64,000 nt of DNA from Filosporella fistucella (taxonomy: Eukaryota; Ascomycota; Leotiomycetes; Helotiales): the NCBI GenBank assembly GCA_030077755.1, contig JAQJZZ010000010.1, positions 2,666,001 through 2,730,000 of the forward strand. The letters run 5' to 3'. The position numbers and the translations under genes are program-made. The notes under the pieces were generated by a model that saw only the letters and a program-made list of their open reading frames with translations, did no database searches and was not told the origin of the DNA. This document shows positions 9,797-20,963 of this stretch, in pieces; within the stretch, counting starts at the first letter, position 1; each line of letters opens with the position of its first letter.

Positions 9797-12102
9797 ATGT
9801 CGGATCTTGCAGCTTCAGACAAGAACCTTCTTAGGAAATCGATGTGGTCGGAGAAACAGGAGAGAAAGGTCAGGATTTACTCGCCCGCCGCGTACTTTAC
9901 TACTTTCTTAACTTTGCGATGTAGAAATTACGGTTTTCCAGAGAAGATGAGCAGAATTTACCAGACATGCCCGCCGAGGAATCTTCGGAGTTCCCCGCCA
10001 ACGTTTGCGACTTCTGTCGACAACTCAACCTCCAGAGATTTTTCGATATGGACCCGAGAGAGCTGTACGACAGAAAGAACGGCTTTGTTCTCGCCAATGC
10101 TGGCTCAAGATATCGAGGTCCAGGCCCGTATGAATGCAGACTATGTCGACTGTTCGCGAAATCTCGAGTCAACATGGAGCAACATTTCGATTCATCCCAG
10201 TACAGCGATGAGATCCGAGTGTTCTCATTTCTGAGTGCATTTTATGGAGTCGAGTCTGTTAGATCAGTACCGGAAGATCGGCTCTGGAAATGCCCAGACT
10301 CAATCATCCTTGTCGTCATGCCCCCAGCATTGATATTCGATAAGAAATCGGGCAGCATTGTGTCACCAGGAAATTCACTACGCACGTTCCTTCAGGGGGA
10401 AGGAGAGTATTTAGTCTGCTATGACCAGTCGAAGAAAGTCAAATCCGCTTTCACCGCCCGGCTACTAGAACCTGTACCTGATCTGATTACGATTACTGAA
10501 TGGCTGCGTTTCTGTCAGTCACACCACCAAGGGAAATGCAAAAGCACTACCTCCCTGGCAAGTGGTCTCCAAGTCATTGACTGCAGCTCCTCTACGGTAG
10601 TTCCGGCACCGCCTTCATGTTCATATGTGGCTTTGAGCTATGTGTGGGGCAAATCTATTCCGTCCTTCAACCAAGGCCAAGATTTAGCAGATAATGGAAT
10701 GGCAAATACTGGAGCTTTACCTATGTCTTTGCTACCAGATACTCTGCCAAACGTTATAAAAGATGCAATAACCTTCACTCAGAATCTGGGGTTCTCATAT
10801 CTCTGGATAGACAAGTACTGCATTAGTCAAGCCGATGCCGGCCTGAAGCATAAACAGATAATGCAGATGGATAGGATATATCAAAATGCCGAGGTTACTT
10901 TGATCGCTGCGGCTGGGGATGATGAGAATCATGGATTGCCTGGAGTTGGGAACACCCCACGAGCCGTACCCCAGGGCATACAAATTGGGAACCTTAGGTT
11001 CACGTCTCTTCCTTGTGATCCGGTGAGGCAGATCAAGCTGTCGAAGTGGTTTACAAGAGGCTGGACATTTCAAGAAGGCGTGCTTGCGCGAAGAAGATTG
11101 ATTTTCACGAAAGAGCAGGTGTACTTCGAATGCGACGCAATGAACTGCTCTGAAAGCCTCCCACCGAGCTTAGACTTACTACACGTTTTCGGCAACACAA
11201 GATTCAAATGTTGCCTGAAGAGTGGAATTTTTGCGGGGAGTTTCTCTCAAATTTTTGGAGCTTTCGCGCAACCAGACGTTTCCGACATACAGTTTGACCG
11301 GTTTCGTGAATATGTTCGGCAGTACTCGGAAAGAGAGCTGGGCCATGACAAAGACTCGCTCAATGCGTTTTTGGGTATCATCAGACATTTTAAATCGTCC
11401 AGGTCTCCTATCTGGCATCTGATAGGTCTTCCCTTAGTCAATATTGTAAAAAGTACGGAAGAGTTAATTAGAGTTCTGGCTTGGTGTCATTCGGAACCTC
11501 CTGGCGATCGTTCGGCTCGGTTAAACTCGCAAGTAGATTCGCGAAGGAGACCTCGCCGGAGAGTTGGTTTTCCATCCTGGTCGTGGGTTGGCTGGGCTGC
11601 GAAGGCTAGTCTTCCGTGGTTTGATGTTGATGCCCATCCCTCAAACCTGGCAAACCCGATTATCGAGTTGAATAATGGCGAAAAGGTTGCCCTGCAAAAT
11701 TTCTACAGTAATTCCTTCTCTGCAGACTCTCCTTCGACTTATCCTCGAGCCTTGCATTTCGATGCGCACGTTCTTCTTCCGGCAACTTTTAGGGTCCTTC
11801 GAGGTAAAAGCCTTCGGCCCGGTACGTGGATAAAACTTGAAAAGAAATTGTCCGCAAAGTTTACTTATATGTGGCTTTCGGAACGTCCTGAAGACGATAA
11901 CGTGCTGTTGCGCTACCTGAGAGAGGGTATTTGGAGTTGCGTAGTACTGTCGGCGAGCGCCCGGCAGTTAAATAAAATCATACTACTTGTAGTGAAGTGG
12001 AAGGGTGGTAACGCTCACCGCGTTGGTCTCATTGAATTTCAACCCCCGCAAGGACGTGTAATAACTTTCACTTCGGGAAAAAGGAGGATATGTTTAGTGT
12101 AG
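9797..12102 (+). CDS. HET-domain protein 3
   Basis: HET-domain protein of 749 residues from two exons: 9797-9868 (24 codons) and 9925-12102, with a phase-0 56 bp intron (GTCAGG...TGTAG). The longer exon alone would start at an internal ATG (9967); adding the first exon removes the need for that and keeps the frame. The N-terminal part has CDFC and CRLC cysteine pairs. The HET core starts with YVALSYVWGKS (about 258) and continues with FSYLWIDKYCISQ, MDRIYQNAEVTLIAAAG, KLSKWFTRGWTFQEG (about 395-409) and RRRLIFTKEQVYFEC. A later FPSWSWVGW motif is common in HET proteins. It is divergent from HET protein 2 and ends 46 bp before the remains of a drug transporter, so its right border looks like a rearrangement junction. 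Confidence 0.9.
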
Positions 12103-12148
12103 GAGAAGCTCTAAAGCTTGCTTGTGCATTTGGTTTGTGTAGGCTTGA

Positions 12149-13671
12149 AATAGAGAGTATATTTGGTATGGATCTTCATACTTACTCACGGCATCAGCTT
12201 TCCAGCCGCTGTATGGCAGGATATTCATGCTTTTCAACATGAAATGGCCATACCTGGCTGCATTGGGAATGTTTGAACTAGGAAGTTTTATTTGTGGTAT
12301 TGCCCCAACTTCTGTTGCGTTGATTATTGGGAGAGCTATTGCTGTACTTGGAAGCGCGGGGATATTAACGGGAAGTTTCGTGGTAGTATCGCATGCTGTG
12401 CCTTTGCAGCAGAGGCCGGTGTTGACTGCTGTTGTGGGTTTGATGTAAGCATTGGCGTCATTTACTAGTAAGAGGAAAGACTTACACATAGTAGGTTCGG
12501 GGTTGGAGCCACAGTTGGCCCCCTCATTGGAGGTGTCTTCACTTATCTCGTCACTTGGAGATTGTGTTTCTACTTCAATCTGCCTGTGGGTGGAGCTACA
12601 GTAGCAGCCATGCTCTTCTTCTTCCACCCTCCAATGCATCACGCGCTTATGGGGAAATCATTCTTCTATCTTTGTCATGGGACTCGATATACTAGGGAAT
12701 ATCATCCTTTTAGGAGCATCTGTTATGCTCTTCCTCGCTCTGCAATATACCGAATCTCGAGTACCATGGAGCAGCCCTCTAGTCATTGGGCTTCTCTGCG
12801 GAAGTGGCGTAACATTCATCGTATTCTGTGCATGGCAGTGGTGGAGAGCAGATGGTGCTTAGATGCCACCCCGAATTCTCAAACAAAGGATAGTAGCTGC
12901 ATCATGCGGTGCTGCTTTCTGCATATACTCCACCATTTTGATCCATACCTATTATCTTCCCATCTGGTTCCAAGCCGTCAAAGGAGATTCAGCTGTGCAT
13001 TCTGGTGTCAATATGGTTCCTTATGTCTTGACCAACGCTGTATTCTCCCTCCTGGCAGGCATTTTCGTTTCCAAGAATGGATACTTTACAGTTCCAGCCA
13101 TTGCGGGCATGGTAAAGGTACTGTCGGATGTGGACTACTCAGCACACTCTCTGTCAGTACGGATTCCTCCATGTGGATTGGATACGAGATCTTAGCATCA
13201 GCTTGAATTGGTATGGCCATTCAGCAAGGTTTCACTGCTGCTTAGATCGTTATTCCTCTCGAAGAGGTTGCAGTGGGAACTGCAGCTGTGGTAGCTTTCC
13301 AGTCGCTCGGCGGCGCTATCTTTGTGTCCGTTGGCAACACAATCCTGCAGAATACACTGATCGATGCCCATATTCCCGGTGTGGATGTGCAAGCTGTTAT
13401 CGATGCTGGTGATTCACACTTCCGTGATGTTGTCACTGCTGAACAGCTTCCTGCTCTTCTCGAGGTATACAATCATGCCTTGCAAAAGGTTTTCACGGCT
13501 GCCATTCCGATGGCTGGATTGGCTATTGTCTCTTGCTGCTTTTTAGAATTGAGAAATGTGAAGGATACAAAGAAAGATGATCTGGAGGCCCAAAAGAAAG
13601 CGGAAAAGCGAAGGAGCGAAACTGAGAAGGCCATTTTGGATCGCCATCGACATAGCAGCTATCTTGAGTGA
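12149..13671 (+). pseudogene. Decayed DHA2/MDR-type drug efflux MFS transporter
   Basis: Remains of a 14-helix multidrug efflux permease. Homologous segments in order are IWYGSSYLLTASAFQPLYG, ELGSFICGIAPTSVALIIGR, a good intron at 12445-12494, [74 protein letters not shown] and GTAAVVAFQSLGGAIFVSVG. The gene is broken by a frame change and loss near 12640-12680, an in-frame TAG at 12860, a second frame change near 13105-13120, and stops TGA at 13204 and TAG at 13243 (the last consistent with CAG to TAG). The first ~80 residues are missing: frame-compatible homology begins at about 12149, 46 bp after the HET gene stop. Non-functional unless read in pieces. The family assignment is confident. 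Confidence 0.85.
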
Positions 13672-14934
13672 TCATGTCCGAACTCTTGACACATCTTCTG
13701 GGCTTGCAAAGCAAGGAAGTAAAAGCCAGAGCATTTACATTGTTTTGATAGAACAGAAAGTAACAGTATAATATGTGAATCAATACTTCTTAAACAAAGT
13801 ATGAGATGTTTGAAGAAATGATAGAACCATGAAAGACTGACACTTTGGGTCGTCGTTTCCACTAGACGGGGGTCATGTCGACTAAGCAGGGGCGAATCTA
13901 TGCGACCAAAAGGGCAATTTTGGTTTTTTTTTCTCGTGTCCCCTCCCAACAACCACTTTCAATCTCCATCAACAAGTAATACACTGCTCCAACTCCCAGT
14001 TTAATGGCACTCGATCACTTCTAGGGTATGTCTTTTATCTTTCCCGTCTATTCAGCTATGATTTCACGCACCGCAACCTCCATTGGAGTGTGGTTTTGTG
14101 AAGTTGTCCATAAGAAGCCCTCACACCTCCCGAACTCCAATATCTTTCGTGGTCTGCGGCAAAACAGAACCAAGATAGATTGACCTTGGCAATGTTTTGC
14201 ATCCATAGCTGACTGAAATTGGACAGAGCCCAGAAATCTCGACAGTCATTACCGAACCAGTTTTCAACGGAATAGTGGAGACCGAAGGATTGATAGGCCA
14301 CACTTTCATGGTGTGTATTCACACTGAAAATCGGAATCAGGGGGACTTTTACCTTTTTGCTCTACTGAAGGATCCTGTTATCCATAAGGTAAGCCAATCC
14401 GAATTCGAAGGTGTGGACAGGACAGTAGTGGGTCGTTCTTGTTGAATGAGATGCTTTTAACTCCCGCTCGAACTGTTCGCTCTGACAGCAAAGTTAGCAG
14501 GCAGCTTCTGAGAAGAAGATCACTCAGAGGAGCGCGACTGTATCCACCTTTTCTTTATAACAGGCTTTACCAAAGTTCTAACGAGCTGGGCTGACAATTT
14601 GTACTTTAGTCATGCAAGATGGAGCTCATTCCAGGAGGGAGGACTCCGTCTGTACCTATTTGAAATTTCCCCAGTTCAAAACACCAAACTCAACACCAGG
14701 CAAGCATCGAATCACTCCGTATAGTGTTCCTCTCTAAAATCATTCTAGTTCTTGGGTACAGACAGGGTCCTCCACTTATCTTTTTCAAACCGAATTGTTT
14801 TTTCTCGGTCTGTAGGTTATGCCTCGTCTGGCAATCTATCTTTAGCCTAACCACCTATACCAGCTCAGCGGCCATGAGATGGTATACTGAACAACTTAAC
14901 GTGGTGCCCGCACTCCCCACACCCTCACCACTCA
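13672..14934. other. Intergenic, no supported gene
   Basis: Small open frames exist on both strands (for example 14121-14309 minus) but none shows a domain, a splice chain or a family resemblance. This is the left flank of the repeat-rich region. Confidence 0.4.
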
Positions 14935-15190
14935 CAGAGCGAACTTCGTTGCACAGAGCACTCCGCATATGTCAAAGTCATTCAGTAAATGCTCTTGTGC
15001 CTGAGGTCTATGTCACTGAGGCTCACATCTCGTGCAGGTTCTCGCTCTCAGCGTTACACATCTTGCAGAGCGAATTTCGCTGCAAATAACTCCCCGCATA
15101 TGGCAAAAGTCATCGAGTAGTCTTCCTGTGCATTAGGTTCATGCCATTGAAGCTCACATCCAGTGTAGGATCTCGCCCTCGGTGTTTCAT
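14935..15190. repeat. Tandem duplication, ~131 bp unit
   Basis: Two head-to-tail copies. The first begins CAGAGCGAACTTCGTTGCA at 14935, the second CAGAGCGAATTTCGCTGCA at 15066, and each continues with CTCCGCATATG-, CAGTAAATGCTCTTGTGC-like and GCTCACATC segments. Many differences between the copies are transitions. A third, partial copy lies about 4.8 kb away at 19838. Confidence 0.75.
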
Positions 15191-15218
15191 AAAGTTTCTC
15201 CTTTTTACTTCCCGGGAC

Positions 15219-15290
15219 AAAGCCAAAGGAACTCGCCGGAGTGTGGTCTCCACAGGCCATGCTGCAAAGGAGGCGAGTTCCCTTGGCTTT
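15219..15290. repeat. Inverted repeat, 19 bp arms
   Basis: AAAGCCAAAGGAACTCGCC at 15219-15237 is matched as its reverse complement at 15272-15290 with one mismatch, around a 34 bp spacer. It lies directly before the DUF1996 remnant. It could be a terminal structure of a small element or an inverted duplication at a breakpoint; no element could be delimited. Confidence 0.75.
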
Positions 15291-15291
15291 T

Positions 15292-15543
15292 GATGGTGGA
15301 ATGTTAGCTTATTACCTCTTGTATTCAAACCCATGCGAACCCTTCCTCAAAGCATTTCCCGCTGGTTTTGGGATAATTGCAGTTGATACTAATCTACGAA
15401 ATTTCTCCTACCCTGTCCCTGATATTGAGAATTGTTGGTGGACTGGAGACTTTCCTCAATAAACCCTCCTTTGTCAAGCTGCCTTGGGATTCAATTGCTT
15501 GAACTACGCCAAGAATCCCGAGGGTTCTTTTTCAGGGTTATAA
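15292..15543 (+). pseudogene. DUF1996-like secreted protein fragment
   Basis: A fragment of the fungal DUF1996 family (often secreted, serine-rich proteins of unknown role). It reads GGMLAYYLLYSNPCEPFLKA, then VDTNLRNFSYPVPDIENCWW, then a stop TAA at 15460-15462 where the family normally has glutamine. The same frame continues with LLCQAALGFNCLNYAKNPEG to a second TAA at 15541. Nothing before the first segment or after the last is preserved. CAA to TAA is a C-to-T change, compatible with repeat-induced point mutation or plain decay. I identify the family from remembered motif order, so the call is moderately confident. Confidence 0.6.
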
Positions 15544-16003
15544 GACGATTGATTAGCTGGTAAGTTACCAACTGTCTGCAACACTGAGAACTAAACTAAT
15601 TGTGCCACATAGGCAAATTCTGGACCCTTTGCGGGGATGAACAGTGATTGAATTGCAATGATGAGCTTGTATGGGTGGGTGGATGTGGAAACCGACAAGA
15701 CGAAGGCAACAAACATGGTACAAGACAGGGATCATAGATGAAAACAATTAGGTGTAGGAGGAATCCAAAACTGGATCGCCCAAAAATCAGTATTCGGTTA
15801 ATTGGTGACATGATTACTCATTGAGCTTGTAATCTTTAAATTATTAGAATGACATCTTCTTCTTAATTATTCAACTACATAATCACCAAAAGCATAATCT
15901 CTTATCACGTCTTTAGACTTTTTGGTGACCAGAAGCACAAATGCTTATCTGCATTTAGTTATATAGCTCTGATCTCTCTTCTCCGCCATAAGGCCCCGAA
16001 TAT
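15544..16003. other. Intergenic, no feature seen
   Basis: A+T-rich 3' flank of the small minus-strand gene that follows. No coding or repeat structure was recognised. Confidence 0.4.
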
Positions 16004-16447
16004 CTATTCAGCAGCTTCTCGAGCTTGCTGCTCCTTCTCCATTCTGTAGTGGTAGGCAGCCCACATCGCAGCTTGCCAGGCCGCCTCCTCCTCCGGAGTA
16101 TCCTTTGGTCGTTGGCGGTGTTGTGGCAAACCATGGCTCGCCCGGAAGAAGTTCAACGTCCGCAGTTGCTTCACGTCCAATCTCAGCATCCTCTTTGTAG
16201 TAGAGTATGCGATTGGTCCGTCCCCTCCACCTGGATGCTGGGCATCCTTCACATCGGCTAACCATTTGTCGAGATGGTGGCGTTGGGTGAGACGATCGGA
16301 CACGAGAATCCAGGCTTCTAGCTCGTTGACATTGAGTCGGATGAGACCGTACTCTTTTCGGGTGTTTGACTAGGTGATTGTGAGATAATGCGGCGATCCT
16401 TCATTGATAGATTGACTTACTGCTCCTTGAGCTGATGAGGTGGCCAT
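16004..16447 (-). CDS. Small conserved-looking hypothetical protein (130 aa)
   Basis: Two exons on the minus strand, 16447-16421 (MATSSAQGA) and 16369-16004, joined phase-0 across a 51 bp intron (GTAAGT...CCTAG). The product is 130 residues. After a short lead the segment EYGLIRLNVNELEAWILVSD is followed by RLTQRHHLDKWLADVKDAQH, a TTKRMLRLDVKQLRTLNFFR helix, and an acidic, alanine-rich tail rich in glutamine and glutamate (EEEAAWQAAMWAAYHYRMEK). There is no signal peptide and no membrane span. I do not recognise the family. Clean splicing, regular codon use and an ATG-led short first exon argue that it is a real gene, the only intact one in the gene-poor stretch from 13.7 to 25.8 kb. Confidence 0.65.
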
Positions 16448-16989
16448 TTTTCTTTTTCAGTTTTTGGAAGTTTGATGTATTGAAGGCGTGACGAAGCATG
16501 AACTTGCGAGGCTGGGAAGATAGACCACCATTCTGCTCACTACTGACCACCACTTCCACTACCTCCGCATAACAGAGCTGACTTTTGGGCTACAATATAT
16601 ATATAGGAATTGACAAATTTGGTGCCTTTAATCACCGCGCTTTCAGCATTGGAAGGAATTTCGTGTCTGCCACTTAGTCACCAAGTGAGTAACTAAATGA
16701 AGATATTAAAAATGGTACCCAGTTCTCCATGGATTTAAGTTAACTATGTAGATAAAGAGCTGTGGAATCAAACAGTCCCTTTATCTAGGTTTTCCAGACA
16801 CTTTGATCAGATGGTTTGACGCCCGCCTTCAAGCAAGAGACAGATAAAGCAAAGGACATACAAGCTTCGTTGTTCCGAAAGTTTACAGATACTACGATGG
16901 ATAAAGCACAGGATCACACATTGGACAATATTCGTTCTTGCAAAGCTTTACAAGTACTATCATCTAAAATTTGGGACGTTGCCTCAAAC
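16448..16989. other. Intergenic / promoter of the small gene
   Basis: Upstream flank of the minus-strand hypothetical gene, with a TATATATATA run at about 16594-16603. No other gene is seen. Confidence 0.4.
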
Positions 16990-17790
16990 AAACGAAATTG
17001 AGGCAGATGCCAGAGTTGTAGAATTGGTAACCTTCGTACGTTCTAGAGTCAGCAAAGTGGAATATTACGTCCAAATCAGTGAATCGAATAAAATGACGAA
17101 TGTGTGTAATCAAGCAGCCTTTTCTTTTGCCAATTCCGTAGGTTCTATAACCAGAAAGGCGGGATGTTATTTCAAAATCAGCGAACTCGAAGCAGATGCC
17201 AGAGTTGTAGAATCATGCAGCCTCCGTTCTTTCCTGCCTGTGTAGTAGAACAGAAGGGGAACGCGAAGTTCTTTAGGAGACGGAACTATAAAATGGATGT
17301 GTCCTGTTCGGATATCCAAAATATTATCAGCGAACCCGAATAAGATGACGGAGGTGTGTGATCAAGCAACCTTCGTTCTTTCCTGGGCATGTAGATAGAA
17401 CAGAACGGGAACGCGAAGTTGTTATGGAGACCGGATGTGTCCTGTTCGGATGTCCAAAATAACTCTTAGCGAATCTGAATAAGATGACGGGTTTATAGAA
17501 TCAGCAGCCTTCGTTCTTTCCTAACTGCGTAGGTAGAGTAGAATAGAAACGCGAAGTTGTTAAGGAGACTTAGCTACCTAGGTATAGAACGAATGTGTCT
17601 AGTTCGGATGCCCAAAGTAACTCTCAGCGAATCCGAACAAGATGACGGATGTGTGTGATAAACAGCCTTCGTTCTTTCCTAATTGTGTGGGTAGAATAGA
17701 ATAGGAACGGTTGTTGAGGAGACTAAGCTATAAAACGGATGTGTCCTGTTCGGATGTCCAGAGTAATTCTCAGCGAGCCAAAACACCCCA
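16990..17790. repeat. Degenerate tandem repeat, ~140 bp unit
   Basis: About six imperfect head-to-tail units. Recurrent landmarks are GCGAATCCGAATAAGATGAC, CAGCCTTCGTTCTTTCCT, AACGCGAAGTTGTTAAGGAG and GGATGTGTCCTGTTCGGATG. Landmark GCGAA or its variant falls near 17079, 17181, 17330, 17469, 17627 and 17772, so unit length varies from about 100 to 158 bp through indels. No reading frame is conserved across units. Confidence 0.8.
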
Positions 17791-19837
17791 CAGAACAATA
17801 GCAGTCTTCCTGCAGTCTCGACGAGTAATCCGCTGCGTCTTATTGGGTCTCTCGAGGAGGTTACTAGCCCTGAGATTGTCGTGGTTGCATCGCAGCCTCC
17901 CACAATCTACCCTCCTTTCGAGTTCGCTCAACTTTGCAAATCTTCCAACTTCCCCATCAACAACAACAATCATCAAAATCATGCCTTGTACACTTCATTT
18001 CATCTTTCAAGACTCTGCGAAAAATAGAAGTATATCCTGTGCGATTCGAGATTGAGAAGAAACTCGCGAGATGTGTTGCTGATGCAGATGTCGATCGGCT
18101 TCCACGTTGAGCTCGATGACTGACCTTGACCCCCAACACAGCTCAATACCTCGAACACTAGTCCTCGATCTAGAAGCTTGTTTCTTCTCTTGCTATTCGA
18201 TGCTATTCGATGCTCTACAGTGCTCGAGCATGAAAAAACGACCATGGAGATGCGGAAGCCTTCAGGGCATTGGTAAGCCACACCTCGACCACCTGCGCTT
18301 CGCTCTCCCTTGCTGATGATCACTAAGTTGTATATCTACATGAATAACACGGAATAGCAATGCGAGAAAGATCATAAAGAGGTCGTGGATCGCGCTTTGG
18401 CAGATTTGCGCAATTCAGCTGCTCCTCAATCAATGTCGCCTCAAAGCAACCGGTATGTGCCACTAACACGTCCACACCATAAGACACTTTTGCTCTTCTG
18501 ACATGTCACTCAACACTCTAGAGTCTACGATCCCCATTAAATTGTGATTCAGCAGCCACTTTCTCCTCCCTCTAATTTCCGATCTCATACTGCTTTCTCG
18601 AGTCTTCTCTTCAATCGGAAAACCCTAAAGCTTTCTCATATCACACCTCTCTCCGAACACCACTTGGGGCTGGTAAAAGAAGACATGATAATACGCAGCA
18701 TCTTCGACAGATTTGATCCTAAGCATATTGAAGCAGTAAGACCCTCTCCCACTGTGTGTCTCAACTCTTCACTGATACTGCCAGCAAATCGAACATTTGT
18801 CCTCCTCCCAATTCGATCTTGCCGATAAGCATAGATCTTTCGCAATACATCGATACTTTTGATGAATGCAGAACCCAATCGTAGATAGTTGTAGATTCAA
18901 CTACTGCACCTTTCAATGGTAAGCAAATTGCAACTGTGCCACCGGAGAAATCACTAAAACCTGAGAAGGTACAGATCGAAGCTGGGGCCAACATATGAGT
19001 AACGTTCTTCGAAGATGATGTTGATGTCGATTCTGTCTTGGATATATCGGCAATCTATTTATGGTTCCATGAATGTCGCAACCATCGTCAGCCTTCAACC
19101 GTTTGGTGCAACTCTTTCCCTTCAGGGATCTATACCATTTACAGGTATTGTCGCTGGTAGAGGAGGACATCATCAACTTTTCTAGGTCTTGGTGGCAACA
19201 CCCGACCCAAAACAGACTTTAAGTGCTCCGTGGCATGCTCGTAGCAATTAAGGAGTATAACACTGTTTGGATGGCTCGTCTACGTTACGACACCTCCTTC
19301 TGAGCCCTCACCCATGATCATAATAAATATCGTGAGTTCGGCGTCGCTGGTAGAGGAGGACATCATTTCAGACGGGTAGTACGCAACCACCCTCGATTTC
19401 GACACGATGTACGTGGCAGAAATCTGCCCTGCATATCCAGACATTTCGGAAGAAGACATCTTACGATCAAATGGATTGGAATCTGGTGTCGTGTCGGAAT
19501 TCGTATATTGATGTCTGATAATCTCGATACTTTACTAACTGAGATGTAGTTTCAAATTCTGGTCGCCACCAGTATCTTCTCTTCAACAAGTTAGTGGAGT
19601 ATCTTGTTGAGAATTGGCAATCATACGTTCTCACCACTGAGAAACCCCTTTATTTCCCTTCGGTACACCAACTAGAGGTTGCGATATACTTGGGGTATCT
19701 GTCTATTTTTGTCAATTGTATGCGCGACTGACAGCACCCGTCGATCTCCAAAATCTAGCAGTAAATCCCGACTTACTGAGAAGTCGTGGCGGCCATGATG
19801 CAAATGGCATACACGCCAACCATGATATATGGAGTAA
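17791..19837. other. Decayed, unidentified sequence
   Basis: Discontinuous stretches look formerly coding, such as the plus-strand frame reading VDRALADLRNSAAPQSMSPQ near 18383-18442 and QQIEHLSSSQFDLADKHRSF near 18784-18843, but stops intervene and no family is recognised. The 23-mer TCGCTGGTAGAGGAGGACAT plus CAT recurs at 19151 and 19344. Confidence 0.4.
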
Positions 19838-19922
19838 CTCAGTAAATGCTCCTGTGCCTGAGGTCTATGCCATTAAAGCTGACATCCAGTGTAGGGTCTC
19901 GCTTTCAGCGTTACACATCTTG
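19838..19922. repeat. Dispersed third copy of the 131 bp repeat
   Basis: Carries CAGTAAATGCTCCTGTGCCT and GCGTTACACATCTTG, which match the interior of the tandem duplication at 14935-15190. It keeps the same order and orientation. Confidence 0.75.
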
Positions 19923-20058
19923 AGGCCTTTGCTTGCCTGGACAACTGGTCCTGGAAAGCCAATAAACGGTTTCGGCCACCGAAACGGACAACCTCCGTCC
20001 GTTGTTGATTTCTGGTAAGTTCAGGATTCGCACCCATCAACTTAGCTAATTACCTCAG

Positions 20059-20316
20059 GGCTACAACAGTGGCAGTCTTAACGACGGTCACGATGACCTC
20101 AGAACATCCAAACAGGCACCTACCGGATTCATCGACAAGGTCTGCGAACAACTAGACTCGGTGATCAAGCAGTACGCCAGAACAATGAGAGCCAGAATAG
20201 TTCCGCAATGCCGCAATGATCCGACTATTGGTAGTGCAGGCGCCCAGCCACTAAGAAACCCCTTTAACAAGAATGTTGACCCTGGAGTGTCGAGAATATC
20301 CAGATCATGGATTTGA
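20059..20316 (+). pseudogene. Isolated exon-like coding stretch, family unknown
   Basis: Right after an acceptor-like TTACCTCAG, 85 codons are open with protein-like composition, including GYNSGSLNDGHDDLRTSKQA, FIDKVCEQLDSVIKQYARTM and a basic RARIVPQCR stretch, ending in TGA. Two related but shorter copies lie nearby: around 20920-20967 (FDKDLEQLDSII) and around 21528-21572 (APTELIDKVFEQL). No start exon or domain could be identified. It is probably part of a duplicated and decayed gene. Confidence 0.4.
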
Positions 20317-20433
20317 TGACCAGAAACCAAGGCATATGAGAACGTATCGTTGTCCATAGGAGACGCTGAAGATCACGTCTTTCCTTGAAAAGATGAAGGA
20401 CATCTTCTTGAGACCGGTTATGACTTTAAGCTC

Positions 20434-20695
20434 CCTCAGAGAGTACCGTGAGGTGACTTCGATATTCATACTCGTTCTCGCTTGTTTTAAAATGAGATGA
20501 AGCCCCAAGCTTCAAGATTGCAAGAATTTCGTTACCGATTGGAGTGCTGTGAACCACATCATGACAGGCAATATGAAGGATAACCTCTGGGATGGTTTCC
20601 TGCGCGAATTCCCTCGCTCAGAGAGTATCGTGGGGCAACTCCGATAGCATCCTCATTCTCACGAATCCTGGAATGAGACGGCTCTAGCTTCAAGC
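20434..20695. repeat. Direct duplication of ~80 bp
   Basis: CTCAGAGAGTACCGTGAGGT... at about 20437 resembles CTCAGAGAGTATCGTGGGGC... at about 20619. Both continue through a TTCATACTCGTTCTC/ATCCTCATTCTCACG region to AGCTTCAAGATT/AGCTTCAAGCTC. Divergence is moderate, with indels. Confidence 0.6.
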
Positions 20696-20963
20696 TCTAC
20701 AGTGAAGATCAAAGCAGTGACAATTCGTCACCCCTAGTCACCGAAGAGAAACTGAAGACGTCGGAGATTTTGACTAACCCACAGCCTGGAACTAGCGGTC
20801 TTCGACGCAATTCGGCGGTCAGTTCTGAGCTCTATACGTTAAAAGTTCGTGTTCCACTTGATACCACCACAGCCTGCACACTATTTAGTCCCTTTCTTGT
20901 GTTCTGGGGTGCTGCTGGCCAGCCCTTCGACAAGGACCTCGAGCAACTAGATTCGATAATTTG

